A DNA stretch of 64,000 nucleotides, from assembly GCA_028277405.1 (NCBI GenBank), contig JANQGH010000068.1, positions 1 through 64,000 on the forward strand, in the 5' to 3' direction. Origin of the DNA: Alphaproteobacteria bacterium. Its GTDB lineage: Bacteria; Pseudomonadota; Alphaproteobacteria; DSM-16000; Inquilinaceae. Below, piece by piece: positions 35,523-44,570 of this stretch. The position numbers and the translations under genes are program-made. Numbering within the stretch: the stretch's first letter is position 1; each line of letters begins with the position of its first letter. The notes below the pieces were generated by a model. It searched no databases. It had not been told where the DNA came from and saw only the letters and a list, made by a program, of their open reading frames with translations.

Positions 35523-36795
35523 AGGGATCGCTTACATCCACTGGGGCAATAGCTGGCAGTTGCGCAGCTATCAGGACTTCCACCACCATATCGACGCGCT
35601 GATCTACATCCACGACCTGCCGAAGGTCGATCTCCAGCGCTATGCGGCGGTGATCATGCCGGACGCGATGGAGCAGGAGGCGCCGCGGTCGCACGCGGCC
35701 CAGTTGAACGCCTATCTGCAATCGGGCGGGTTCTTGATCGTCTTCCTGCAAGGTCATGCCGACTGGATCGACCTGCCCGGCCTGACATGGCAACCCGGTT
35801 CATGCCGCGACTGGCTTTGGTGGACCAAAGGCGAACGCCTGGAGATACGCCTGGCGAACCCGGCACATCCGATCACCGACGACCTGCCCATCGAGGTCAT
35901 GAGCTGGCATTGGGGCGGCAGCTACCGGGCGCCGACGGGCGCGCGCCCGATTCTGGAATTGGAGGATGGCAGCGGTTGTCTGTTTCTGGACATGCCGGAT
36001 CTGCCCGGCGGCGGGCGGCTGCTGCTCTCCACCCTCGATCCGCATTCCCACAATGGTCAGCGCTTCATGCCGGCGACGACGGCGTTCCTGCAGCGTTTCT
36101 ATCCTTGGCTAAACCGAGAATTGGGGATAGACCGCGCGCCGCGAAACCGGTTTACCTACCTGCAGTGTTCGCATCACGCGACCGAGTGGCACCCCGACTG
36201 GATCGCACACAGCCTGTCCGAGGCGGGGTTCGAACCGCAATTCCGGCCGCTCTACGATCTCGGCCCCAAGATGCTGGCCGAGACCGACATTCTATATCTA
36301 CCCTTCAGCCACGACGAAGTGTTCCTCGAAAGCCGCCGCGACGATCTTCTCGACTTTCTTGAGTACGGCGGCAGCCTGGTCCTCTGCGCCGAACCCTGCC
36401 GCACCTGGCTGCCGTTTCTAAGCCCCTTTCGGGCAGTACCGTCTCGACCGTTTGAGAATATCAAGGTGCGGATCCGCGACGATCGCTTCGGCATCTTCGC
36501 GGATCTCGGCGACGGTTTCGACGGCTGGCAAGGGATCTTCGGCCAATACGCGCGCGGCTGGACCGATCCGCCGCCGGGTGCGATCTGGCTCACCGATGTC
36601 GGACCGGCGCATGACCCAAAGCCGGCCGACTGGATTTGGCGCTTTCCGTCCAGGTCGCATCGCGGCGGCTTCGTCTTCATGCACAACGGCGACAATATGA
36701 TCCGCTACCCCGATCACGGCCCGGCAAAGGAACGTCTCGTGGCATCCATTGCCACGGCCATCCGCAAGCTCATGGAGGGGCGATTAGTATTCTAG
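35515..36795 (+). CDS. Tandem glutamine-amidotransferase-like (ThuA-type) protein fused to importer operon
   Basis: This 426-aa cytoplasmic protein was not assigned to a characterised family. Two halves each look like a class I glutamine-amidotransferase or ThuA fold: RYAAVIMPDAMEQEA with LNAYLQSGGFLIVFLQGHA in the first (residues 40-85), and ETDILYLPFSHDEVFLESRRDDLLDFLEYGGSLVLCAEP in positions about 257-297. The Cys at the end of the second (CAEP) sits where a nucleophile elbow could be, but the Cys-His-Glu triad is not evident. It is translationally coupled to the ATPase, so processing of an imported ligand is the likeliest job. Confidence 0.6.
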   Translation: MPEGIAYIHWGNSWQLRSYQDFHHHIDALIYIHDLPKVDLQRYAAVIMPDAMEQEAPRSHAAQLNAYLQSGGFLIVFLQGHADWIDLPGLTWQPGSCRDWLWWTKGERLEIRLANPAHPITDDLPIEVMSWHWGGSYRAPTGARPILELEDGSGCLFLDMPDLPGGGRLLLSTLDPHSHNGQRFMPATTAFLQRFYPWLNRELGIDRAPRNRFTYLQCSHHATEWHPDWIAHSLSEAGFEPQFRPLYDLGPKMLAETDILYLPFSHDEVFLESRRDDLLDFLEYGGSLVLCAEPCRTWLPFLSPFRAVPSRPFENIKVRIRDDRFGIFADLGDGFDGWQGIFGQYARGWTDPPPGAIWLTDVGPAHDPKPADWIWRFPSRSHRGGFVFMHNGDNMIRYPDHGPAKERLVASIATAIRKLMEGRLVF

Positions 36796-36829
36796 CCTCT
36801 TGATCGTCGGCAAATGACCGTCTGCTGTT

Positions 36830-37000
36830 CACGACAGGCTCGAGCCCGGCTTGCAGAGCGCCAAAGGCGATTGCGCCGTGGCCGTCATCTTGAATGACGA
36901 GAGTGGCCGGACCACACAGGTCGAGATAGCCATGATCCCAAAGATCTGCCTCGGTGATCCGCCATGTGCCGACCAGCCGGCAGTCGATTGGGACCGTCAT
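36830..37000 (-). pseudogene. Truncated conserved protein of an IS neighbourhood
   Basis: The frame begins MTVPIDCRLVGTWRITEADLW, continues LCGPATLVIQDDGHGAIAFGALQAGL and then turns into unrelated residues. The conserved opening is a widespread small protein; here only the first 50 or so codons survive. Confidence 0.5.
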
Positions 37001-37009
37001 GGTGCTGCT

Positions 37010-37512
37010 CCGGGCACCGCCTGGGCCAGAAGCTTGGGCAGTCGCACGAGATTGTAGGCGGCAACGGCAAGCTCAAAGCCTTGCGCCACGCGCCGGCGTC
37101 CGCGAAACTTGGTCTTGGCCAGGCCGGCGACCGTCTTCACCCAGGCGAAGATCTCTTCGATCCGTTTGCGGCTGCGTTGCGAGATGTCGTAGCCGTCAGG
37201 CGGAATGATCCTCGCACCACCCCAGCCGATCTCCGATCGAAGGGCGATATGGGGAATGACACCGCGACCCTGAAGCGCGCGCTTGAAGGTCCAGGCATTG
37301 TAGGCCTTGTCGGCCCCGAGCGTCGCTCCGGCGGGATCGAAGGCCGCCCCAGCCTTTGGGCATACAGCGCCGAGAACTCCGCAGTAAGGCCCTCAAATGC
37401 CTCATTGACAAGAACCTTGATCGTGCGCAGCGGATGATCGGCCCGAATTACGATCCTCAACGTTCACATAGGAGAAAAGCTCACCAGACTGCCGATCCTC
37501 TCCGCGCATCGC
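37010..37512 (-). pseudogene. IS5-family transposase remnant
   Basis: The minus strand begins MRGEDRQSGELFSYVNVED and DHPLRTIKVLVNEAF, typical for the N-terminus of this IS5 branch. After a frameshift and large internal loss it resumes with QRSRKRIEEIFAWVKTVAG and AAYNLVRLPKLL of the DDE C-terminus. It is inactive. Confidence 0.75.
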
Positions 37513-37885
37513 CGCCTCCGTCGCTGATGCACAGAGGGAATCACGTTTCGCCAACCAGGCGAGCGACTTCTTCAGCAGCCTGCTAGAGCTGATCGAGCCC
37601 ATTCTCGCCGGGTAAGCGGCAGGGACGACCAGGTTCAAGCTCAGGGCATATCGCAGTGGTGCCAGAAATCTGCTGAAGCCACGTCAGACGTTACACCAAC
37701 CCGAGCCCCCTAGTCCTGCTGGCGTAGGTTGAAACCCGCTACTTAAGCGCTTCGGGCGGAGAAGAGCCGTTGGGCCGCGCCGCGCGATCTCAGTTGCCGC
37801 ATCTTGCCTGCGCGACGGCGAGCGATGGGATCGGCGAAATCGCCAATCAGCACCGTTCTCCTGATACCGCCGCGGCCGCCACCTG
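37513..37885. other. Gap without a recognisable gene
   Basis: Only short frames are present. The stretch lies between IS5 debris and the 3' end of the GntR gene, and presumably marks the border of the next functional island. Confidence 0.45.
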
Positions 37886-38650
37886 TCAGCTTTTCACCGG
37901 ATCGGCCTCTTTAGTATCGAGCTGCGCCAATGCGGCGGCTCCTGCAGCCTGCACATAGATCCTCGTGGCCCGTTCGGCCCCGACATGATCGCGTGCCGCG
38001 ATCCGATCCACGAGCTTGGCAAGCTCCAGCAGGCTAGCCTCGATCCGGCCAGGTTGGCTCATGGACAGGATGCGCAACATGTTGATCCGAGCGAGTTGTT
38101 GGTGAAGAACCTCGGCAGCGACTTGGTGGTCGGCAACAGCGATCATGTAGCGCAGAAAGGCGGTAATGGCCGTCACCATGACCGCCACGTCACCGGTTTT
38201 GGTGGCCGCGACCACCGCGGCGAAATGACCGCGCAGCTTGTCGATCTGGGCATCGTCGGCAACCTCCAGGAAGGCGCGGACGACAAGCACTTCGAGTTCG
38301 ACGCGGATGTCGTAGATCTCCCGAACCAGCTTGGGCGTGAGGCGCGGGATTCGCAGACCGCAATGGGGGACCACTTCGACCAGCCGCTCGGCCTCCAGTT
38401 GGCGAACGATCTCGCGAACAATCGTCCGGCTTATGGACAGTTCGGCACACAGTTCACGCTCGGTCAGCCGAGCGCCGGGCCTCAACCGCCCTTCGACGAT
38501 CGCGCTACGGATCTTGTCCAGCGCTTGCTCCCGAACCAGTCGGGGGCCGGCCTCGGCAGCCGGTACCGCCTTGTCCAGCGCCGCCGTCGCCCACAGCTGC
38601 GCTGGGTCTTCGCTCTCCCGCCCAGTTGCGGCCGCTTGTTTGCTGTGCAT
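37886..38650 (-). CDS. GntR-family regulator, FadR/FCD type (copy 1)
   Basis: This 254-aa regulator has the GntR winged helix (ALDKIRSAIVEGRLRPGARLTERELCAELSISRTIVREIVRQLEAERLV, positions about 44-92) and an all-helical FCD ligand domain with conserved Arg and His positions (RVELEVLVVRAF, MIAVADHQ). FCD proteins respond to organic acids or sugars. It lies next to the dppDF-like genes and is probably their local regulator; a CATACAATC motif lies 42 bases upstream of its start. Confidence 0.88.
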   Translation of the reverse strand: MHSKQAAATGRESEDPAQLWATAALDKAVPAAEAGPRLVREQALDKIRSAIVEGRLRPGARLTERELCAELSISRTIVREIVRQLEAERLVEVVPHCGLRIPRLTPKLVREIYDIRVELEVLVVRAFLEVADDAQIDKLRGHFAAVVAATKTGDVAVMVTAITAFLRYMIAVADHQVAAEVLHQQLARINMLRILSMSQPGRIEASLLELAKLVDRIAARDHVGAERATRIYVQAAGAAALAQLDTKEADPVKS

Positions 38651-38691
38651 CCTAAACGCCTCTCAACACAACTATCCTTCAGGTCGTGCTC

Positions 38692-38700
38692 CATACAATC
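38692..38700 (+). promoter_or_regulatory. CATACAATC motif upstream of gntR copy 1
   Basis: The nonamer is shared with the divergent dpp promoter (41058-41066) and with the aldolase promoter (63789-63797). It may be half of a GntR operator. Confidence 0.4.
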
Positions 38701-38844
38701 GAGCCTATGACAAGCATTTGTGCGCAGTGAAAACAGTCTTGTCTAGTTCATATTCGAAACCGTTTGGCCTTACCTTCTCGTCAGAAATATATGGCACGCC
38801 GGAAAGTGTAGTCCGGGCGCTGTATTTTATCGGTTAGTTGAATT

Positions 38845-39870
38845 TTAGTCGGACTTAAGCGACGCATTAACACAAGCGACGGCGAAATCTCCCGTTCCTT
38901 CGCGCAATGCGGGCACAGCCTGGCGGCAAATATCCGTCGCCATCGGGCAGCGGGGGTGAAAGCTGCACCCCGCCGGCGGGTCGACGGGGTTGGGCGGTTC
39001 ACCCGAAACGACGAGGCGGCGCGGGGCCCGCGCAATCTCAGGATCCAGGTCCAGAACGGACGCGCGCAGCGCCTGCGTATAGGGATGGCGTGGCCGGTCC
39101 AGAACCTCGGCCACCGTCCCGGTTTCGACCACCTTACCCATATACATCACCATCACGCGGTGCGACATGGCACGGACCACGGCCAGATCGTGGGCGATGA
39201 AGACGATTGCCAGGCCAAGCTTGCGCTGCAGATCGATCAGCAGGTTGACCACCTGGGCCTGCACCGACATATCCAGGGCCGACACGGGCTCATCGCAGAC
39301 CAGCACCGACGGTTCGGCGGCCAAGGCGCGGGCGATGCCGATCCGCTGACGCTGCCCGCCGGAAAACTCGTGCGGAAAGCGGCCGGTGACCGCGGCGCCG
39401 AGTCCGACCAGACCCAGCAGTTCTTCAACCCGCTGGCGCCGGGCCAGACCGCGCGCGAGACCATGAACGTCCAACGGTTCTGCCACGATGTCGAGGATCG
39501 TGCGCCTCGGGTTGAGCGATGCGTAAGGGTCCTGGAAAACCATCTGTATGGCGCGCCGCTGCGTCCTGCTGCGGGTGTGGCCGAAGGCTGTCGCGCCATT
39601 CTTTTCTGACTTGTTTGACTCGTCTGACTTACCGGCCGACGGCCTGCCATGGAACCGGATGATCCCGGCATCCGGCCGATCGAGCCCGACAAGCATCCGC
39701 GCCAAGGTCGTCTTGCCCGACCCGCTTTCGCCCACGATGCTCAACGTTTCGCCCGGCGCCACGGCAAGGCTGACGTCGCTTACGGCGTTGAAGCGGCGGC
39801 CGAACAGCGCACCGCCGACGCGGAAGACCTTCTCGAGGGATTCAGCCACCAGAATCGGATCACCCGGCAT
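38845..39870 (-). CDS. Peptide-type ABC ATPase (DppF/OppF-like)
   Basis: This 341-aa ATPase has Walker A GESGSGKTT, a Q-loop VFQDPYASLNP, signature FSGGQRQR, Walker B VLVCDEPVSALD and the C-terminal oligopeptide domain with the Cys-rich GCSFHPRCPMATDIC that holds an iron-sulfur cluster in this family. A charged insertion (about residues 75-100) precedes the Q-loop. The ATG at 39870 overlaps the upstream ATPase end by 11 bases; an earlier start would add 17 residues inside that gene. It pairs with the DppD-like protein to drive the permeases at 42717-44569. Confidence 0.92.
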   Translation of the reverse strand: MPGDPILVAESLEKVFRVGGALFGRRFNAVSDVSLAVAPGETLSIVGESGSGKTTLARMLVGLDRPDAGIIRFHGRPSAGKSDESNKSEKNGATAFGHTRSRTQRRAIQMVFQDPYASLNPRRTILDIVAEPLDVHGLARGLARRQRVEELLGLVGLGAAVTGRFPHEFSGGQRQRIGIARALAAEPSVLVCDEPVSALDMSVQAQVVNLLIDLQRKLGLAIVFIAHDLAVVRAMSHRVMVMYMGKVVETGTVAEVLDRPRHPYTQALRASVLDLDPEIARAPRRLVVSGEPPNPVDPPAGCSFHPRCPMATDICRQAVPALREGTGDFAVACVNASLKSD

Positions 39871-40858
39871 CGATCCGGCCTCCGTCCTCGGTGTTCCGGG
39901 GGTGGTGACAGGCCACAGCAAGGCCGGCGCCGGTCGGCATCAACGGAGGCCTCTGCGCGACGCAAAGGGCGCTGCGCCGGCTACAGCGTGGATGAAAGGC
40001 GCAGCCTTGAGGCGGCGCCACCAGATCGGGCGGCGATCCCCCGATCGGCTTGAGCGCGGCGGCGGCCGATATGCGCGGCGCCGAGGCGAACAGCGCCGAG
40101 GTGTAGGGATGCGCGGGGCGCGCGAACAGCCGCTCAGCCGGCGCTGTTTCGACGATCCGCCCGGCATACATAACGGCCACATCCTCCGCCAGCCGGGCCA
40201 CGACACCGAGATCGTGGGTGATCAGCAGGATCGCCATGTCGAGATCGCGGCGCAGTTCGTCCAGCAGGTCCAATATCTGCGCCTGCACCGTCACATCCAA
40301 TGCGGTGGTCGGCTCGTCGGCGATCAGCACTTCGGGGTTGAGCGCGATGCCGACGGCGATCAGCAGGCGCTGCCGCATGCCGCCGGAAAACTGGTGCGGA
40401 TAGTCGTTGATGCGCCGTTCCGCCGACGGGATGCGGACGCGCCGCAGCAGGTCGACCGCCCGGTCTCTGGCATCCCGCCTGCTCAAGCCTTGGTGAATTC
40501 GAAAAGGCTCGGCCAGCTGGCTGCCGACCGTCAACACCGGGTTGAGCGCCGACAGCGCATCCTGGAACACGAGGCTTATCGCGCTGCCGCGCAGAGTCTG
40601 GCGTTCTTCGGGCGTCATGGTCAGAAGATTGCGTCCGGCCAGGGACAGGCCCTCGGCCGATACCGTCGCGTTGTCGGACGTCACCAGTCCCATGATCGCG
40701 CGCGCCGTGACGGATTTGCCGGAACCGGATTCGCCGACGACGGCCAGCACCCCGCCGCGCGGCAGGGACAGGGAGACATCTGTTACGGCCTTCACCTCGC
40801 CGCGCAAGGTGCGGAAACGGACCGTCAGCCGATCCACCGACAGTGCCGCTTCCTGCAT
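39860..40858 (-). CDS. Peptide-type ABC ATPase (DppD/OppD-like)
   Basis: This 332-aa ATPase carries Walker [11 protein letters not shown]-loop [11 protein letters not shown], signature FSGGMRQR, Walker [13 protein letters not shown] and the late GCAFHPRC cysteine cluster of the oligopeptide subfamily. The ATG at 40858 is preferred: an ATG at 40975 has no spaced ribosome-binding site and would add a low-complexity, Ala/Thr-rich leader encoded by a short tandem repeat (GCTGTCGCA on the plus strand near 40893). The gene diverges from the binding protein. Confidence 0.9.
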   Translation of the reverse strand: MQEAALSVDRLTVRFRTLRGEVKAVTDVSLSLPRGGVLAVVGESGSGKSVTARAIMGLVTSDNATVSAEGLSLAGRNLLTMTPEERQTLRGSAISLVFQDALSALNPVLTVGSQLAEPFRIHQGLSRRDARDRAVDLLRRVRIPSAERRINDYPHQFSGGMRQRLLIAVGIALNPEVLIADEPTTALDVTVQAQILDLLDELRRDLDMAILLITHDLGVVARLAEDVAVMYAGRIVETAPAERLFARPAHPYTSALFASAPRISAAAALKPIGGSPPDLVAPPQGCAFHPRCSRRSALCVAQRPPLMPTGAGLAVACHHPRNTEDGGRIDAG

Positions 40859-41053
40859 CTGATCCGCCCTGGCCGATCCGTCAGCCGCCGCTGTCGCAGC
40901 TGTCGCAGCTGTCACCAGGTCGCCCCGCCATCTTCCGAGTTGCTCTTCATCCCGCCCTTTTTTCGCATGTTCCATACCTCGACGATGTCGGTCGGACGAT
41001 CAGGTCCGATGTGCGAACAGCAATGTTGACACGCTCCTTAAGGGCGATCAACA

Positions 41054-41066
41054 TTGTCATACAATC
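41054..41066. promoter_or_regulatory. Candidate GntR operator in the dpp divergent promoter
   Basis: TTGTCATACAA is an inverted repeat (TTGT and ACAA around CAT), and it contains CATACAATC. It lies 28 bases before the binding-protein ATG and between the two divergent transport operons, a good place for the neighbouring FCD GntR regulator to act. Confidence 0.5.
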
Positions 41067-41094
41067 TGGATTCCTCAGCTTTCAGGATGCCGCA

Positions 41095-42708
41095 ATGCCC
41101 CGCCCGAGTTCCGCCGCGTGGACACTCCGCGCCTTGGCCTACACGTTCTTCGCCTTGGCGGTTTTCGCCCTGGCCGGCCCGATGCCCGCCAACGCGCAGG
41201 AGCCGACGCGCCTGGCGGTCGGCACAACCGCGGACGTCGTCAACCTGAACCCTCTGGTCGGTAACAGCCGCTCGGATACCTGGGTGACCAATCTGATGTA
41301 TCCGCGCCTTATGCAGATGAGCGCGAACGGCCAGAAGGAACCCTATGTCGCCACCGATTGGGGGTATTCCGACGATGGGCTGACGGCCTGGATGGAACTG
41401 CGCGACGACATGATGTGGAGCGACGGCGAACCGTTTACCGCCGACGATGTCGCCTTCACGATCACCGCCGTCACCGAGGAAGCGATTGGCATCACGGCCG
41501 GTCTGGTCGGCGGCTCGTTTGAGCGCGCACGCGCCGTGTCGCCGACGCGGGTCGAATTCGACCTGACCCAGAGAGACGGTCAGTTCCTCACGAACATGGG
41601 CTTTTGGATGCCCATCGTGCCGGAACATGTCTTCCCGGAGGTCGGGCAGGTCAGCGAGTTCGCCAACGATTCCGACTGGGTTTCGGCGGGTCCCTTCGTC
41701 ATGACCAGCGTCGAGCGCGGTCAGCGCTATGTGCTTGAGGCGGTCGAGACCTACCCATTTGCCCCAGGGGGCCGCGCGGCGGTCGATGAGGTCGTGTTCC
41801 GCGTATTTCCCGACGTGAACGCCCAGGCGCTGGCCCTGCGGGCGGGCGATCTGGACCTGATCGCCAACGCGATTCCACCGGCCATCGCGCGTGCGTTGTC
41901 AGCCGACCCGTCCATCACCCTGGTCGAGATCCCGGCGCTCGGTTGGGCGCACATGCAATACAATCTGGAACGTCCGCCTCTGGACGATCTCGCCGTCCGG
42001 CAGGCGCTCGCCCACGCGGTCGACTACGAGGCGATCCGGCGGATCGCGTTGCAGGGGCAGGCCGGATCGACCCTGTCGTCGGTCATCTCGCCGGTGCTGA
42101 GTTTCTGGCACGACGATACGATCGAGGAGTACACCTACGACCCTGAGCGCGCCCGCGCCCTGCTCGAAGAGGCCGGCTATACCGACGCCGACGGGGACGG
42201 CTTCTATGACGGTATTACGTTTGGCCTGCTGTACGATCAGGCCGCGGCCGAGATCGCGAACTGGGCCCAGATTGTGCGCGACAGCAGCGCCGAAGCCGGT
42301 ATCGAGATCGAGCTGACCGGGCTGGAGCGCAATACCTATCTCGCGCGGGCCCGCGATCGCGATCACGACATCTACGCCGGCAGTTGGTCGATCATGGAGG
42401 AGCCGGCCGCCTATCTCGACCTCGCCTTCCGCGACGGCGGCTTCATCAACTACGGCAATGTCAGCGACCCTGAGATCGAACGGCTGCTGGACGAGGCGCA
42501 GGCGGCAACATCGCCGGAAGAGGCGTTGGGGCCGGTGCAGGCGATCGCGCGGCGGATCAACGAACAGGTCTACGACAACGTCCTGTACTATCAGGAGTTC
42601 CAGTTCGCCTACAATTCCGATCGCTGGGAAGGCTTCGTCCCGCAACCGTCCGACCTGTTGTCTCTGGTCAATCCACTGTCGCTGGCAAGCGTGCATCCGG
42701 TCGATTAG
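41095..42708 (+). CDS. Peptide-type ABC binding protein (SBP_bac_5), system A
   Basis: This 537-aa exported protein starts at an ATG followed by a signal peptide (AYTFFALAVFALAGPMPANA) with a likely cut after ANA. The mature part has the DppA/OppA plan: RLAVGTTADVVNLNPL, WTDGEPFTADDVAFT-like block (read WSDGEPFTADDVAFT) and VRQALAHAVDY. Ligands of this family are peptides, nickel, glutathione or phosphonates-like amides. The divergent dppDF-like ATPases and the DppBC permeases downstream complete the importer. Confidence 0.92.
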   Translation: MPRPSSAAWTLRALAYTFFALAVFALAGPMPANAQEPTRLAVGTTADVVNLNPLVGNSRSDTWVTNLMYPRLMQMSANGQKEPYVATDWGYSDDGLTAWMELRDDMMWSDGEPFTADDVAFTITAVTEEAIGITAGLVGGSFERARAVSPTRVEFDLTQRDGQFLTNMGFWMPIVPEHVFPEVGQVSEFANDSDWVSAGPFVMTSVERGQRYVLEAVETYPFAPGGRAAVDEVVFRVFPDVNAQALALRAGDLDLIANAIPPAIARALSADPSITLVEIPALGWAHMQYNLERPPLDDLAVRQALAHAVDYEAIRRIALQGQAGSTLSSVISPVLSFWHDDTIEEYTYDPERARALLEEAGYTDADGDGFYDGITFGLLYDQAAAEIANWAQIVRDSSAEAGIEIELTGLERNTYLARARDRDHDIYAGSWSIMEEPAAYLDLAFRDGGFINYGNVSDPEIERLLDEAQAATSPEEALGPVQAIARRINEQVYDNVLYYQEFQFAYNSDRWEGFVPQPSDLLSLVNPLSLASVHPVD

Positions 42709-42716
42709 TCGGCTAG

Positions 42717-43679
42717 ATGCGCCTGCTCAGCTATGCCAGCCGACGGTTGCTGCGTGGGTTTGCGACCTTTCTGTTTGCGGTAACGATCACCTTCTTCCTG
42801 GTCCGGCTCCTGCCGGGCGACCCCATGCTGGCCATCGCCGCGCCCGGCATGACCGAGGAGTTGCTGGCCCGCCAGATCGCGGATCTCGGCCTCGATCGGT
42901 CGCTGATCGTCCAGTATGTCGCGTATCTGCGGGAACTGGCGCAGGGCAATCTCGGCATCTCGTTTCTGCGGGGGCAACCCGTGTCCGAGGTCCTGATGGC
43001 GCGCCTGCCCTGGACGTTGCTGCTGACCGGATCGGCGCTGTTGGTCACGATCGTGCTGGGCGTGCCCTTGGGCGTCCTGGCTGCCGTGAAGGCACGCGGT
43101 GCCGTGGACCGGCTGGTCCAGATGGTGGGGGTGATCGGCCAGTCGCTGTTCGTGCCCAGCATCGGCATCTTCCTGCTCTACACGCTTGGCCTGTGGCTGG
43201 ACCTGTTTCCGATCGGCAGCGCGGTCGATCCCGACACCCATGGCGTGGCGCGCGCCTTGAGCATCCTGCACCATCTGGCGCTGCCATGCCTGACCTTGGT
43301 GATGGCGCAACTGGCCAGCTACGTGCTGACGCTGCGCGCGACCCTGATCGAATCCCTGGGTGAGGAGTATTGCGACCTGGCCCGCGTCAAGGGCGCGTCG
43401 GAGAGGCGGGTGGTCTGGCAGCACGCCCTGCGCAACGCGCTGTTGCCGACAACCACGCTGGTGGGGCTGCAGATCGGGTTTCTCGTCGGCGGCGCGGTGC
43501 TGACCGAAACCATCTATGCCTATCCCGGCGTTGGCCGCGCCATCTTCGAGGCCGTCGGCCAGCTCGACTATCCGGTGCTGCAAGGCGCCTTCGTCTTGCT
43601 GGCCGCCACGGTCGTTCTGGCCAATCTGTTGACCGATCTGCTTTACGGCCTGCTTGACCCGCGGGTGCGCACGGCATGA
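42717..43679 (+). CDS. Peptide-type ABC permease (DppB-like), system A
   Basis: This 320-aa inner-membrane protein has six membrane helices and the permease EAA loop near the C-terminus (YCDLARVKGASERRVVWQHALRNA positions). The N-terminal helix is followed by the extracytoplasmic domain RLLPGDPML typical of DppB. It begins 8 bases after the binding-protein stop and overlaps the next gene by ATGA. Confidence 0.93.
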   Translation: MRLLSYASRRLLRGFATFLFAVTITFFLVRLLPGDPMLAIAAPGMTEELLARQIADLGLDRSLIVQYVAYLRELAQGNLGISFLRGQPVSEVLMARLPWTLLLTGSALLVTIVLGVPLGVLAAVKARGAVDRLVQMVGVIGQSLFVPSIGIFLLYTLGLWLDLFPIGSAVDPDTHGVARALSILHHLALPCLTLVMAQLASYVLTLRATLIESLGEEYCDLARVKGASERRVVWQHALRNALLPTTTLVGLQIGFLVGGAVLTETIYAYPGVGRAIFEAVGQLDYPVLQGAFVLLAATVVLANLLTDLLYGLLDPRVRTA

Positions 43680-44569
43680 CCGAGGTCACGCAATCCGGCA
43701 TCGCGGCTGAGGAGGTCCAGGCCCCGGCCGATCCCAGCCCCCGGCGCCGGACATGGCGGGCGTTTCGGCAGAACCCACTCGGCATGGGGTCGCTGGCCGT
43801 GATCGCCATTCTCGCCGTTGTGTCGGCGGCCGCTCCGCTGATCGCCGATTTTCCATCGGGCTATGGCGAAGAGATCCTGGTCGGACCCTCGGCTACCCAT
43901 TGGTTCGGCACCGACGAACTCGGCCGCGACATCTTCGCCGAGGTCATCTGGGGCGGCCGCATCAGTATGATCATCGGCTTCGCGGCGTCGTTCCTGGCGA
44001 TCCTGATCGGCGTGACGGTCGGCATCACCGCCTCCTACGCGCCGAAACTGGACCCGCTCCTGTCGATGCTCGTCGACGTCTCTCTGGCCCTGCCGGTTCT
44101 GCCGTTAATGATTCTCGTCGCGGCGCTGGTCGGGCCCAGCGTCGAGACGCTGGTGCTGGTCATCGCCCTGTTCAGTTGGCCCGAGGTGGCGCGCATCGTT
44201 CGGTCTCAGGCGCTGTCCGTCACGCGGTTGCCCTATGTCGACGCGGCCCGCACGATCGGCGGTTCGCATCTGTGGATCATGACCCGCCATCTGCTGCCGG
44301 CTGTGGCGCCGGTGATCGTCGTGGCCGTCGTCCTGACCGCCTCGCGGGCGGTGCTTTCCGAGGCCGGTCTGTCGTTTCTAGGCCTTGGCGACCCCAATAG
44401 CTGGTCCTGGGGCAAGATCCTCTACAACGCCCAGCGGTCCGGCGCGCTGACCATTGCCTGGTGGGCAACCCTGTTCCCCTCCTTGGCGATCCTGCTGCTG
44501 GTGGTGTCGGCCACCCTGGTCTCGATCGCCTACAACGACGCCCGAAATCCCAAGACGAGAGAGGCCTGA
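43676..44569 (+). CDS. Peptide-type ABC permease (DppC-like), system A
   Basis: This 297-aa permease has the N-terminal OppC_N segment (RAFRQNPLGMGSLAVIAILAV), the loop HWFGTDELGRDIFAEVIWGGRIS and the EAA region (YVDAARTIGGSHLWIMTRHLLP). Its start overlaps the end of the partner gene. The polar first 30 residues are cytoplasmic. One base separates its stop from the M24 gene. Confidence 0.93.
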   Translation: MTEVTQSGIAAEEVQAPADPSPRRRTWRAFRQNPLGMGSLAVIAILAVVSAAAPLIADFPSGYGEEILVGPSATHWFGTDELGRDIFAEVIWGGRISMIIGFAASFLAILIGVTVGITASYAPKLDPLLSMLVDVSLALPVLPLMILVAALVGPSVETLVLVIALFSWPEVARIVRSQALSVTRLPYVDAARTIGGSHLWIMTRHLLPAVAPVIVVAVVLTASRAVLSEAGLSFLGLGDPNSWSWGKILYNAQRSGALTIAWWATLFPSLAILLLVVSATLVSIAYNDARNPKTREA

Positions 44570-44570
44570 G

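Noticed and set aside
35515-36795. Trehalose utilisation ThuA protein
   Set aside because: Only the fold resembles ThuA; no sugar genes are adjacent and the protein is a tandem of two halves, so the name would mislead.
40893-40919. Short tandem repeat GCTGTCGCA as a possible CRISPR-like or phase-variation repeat
   Set aside because: Fewer than three full units of 9 bp, in frame with possible coding sequence; more likely low-complexity DNA in the leader of the ATPase gene.
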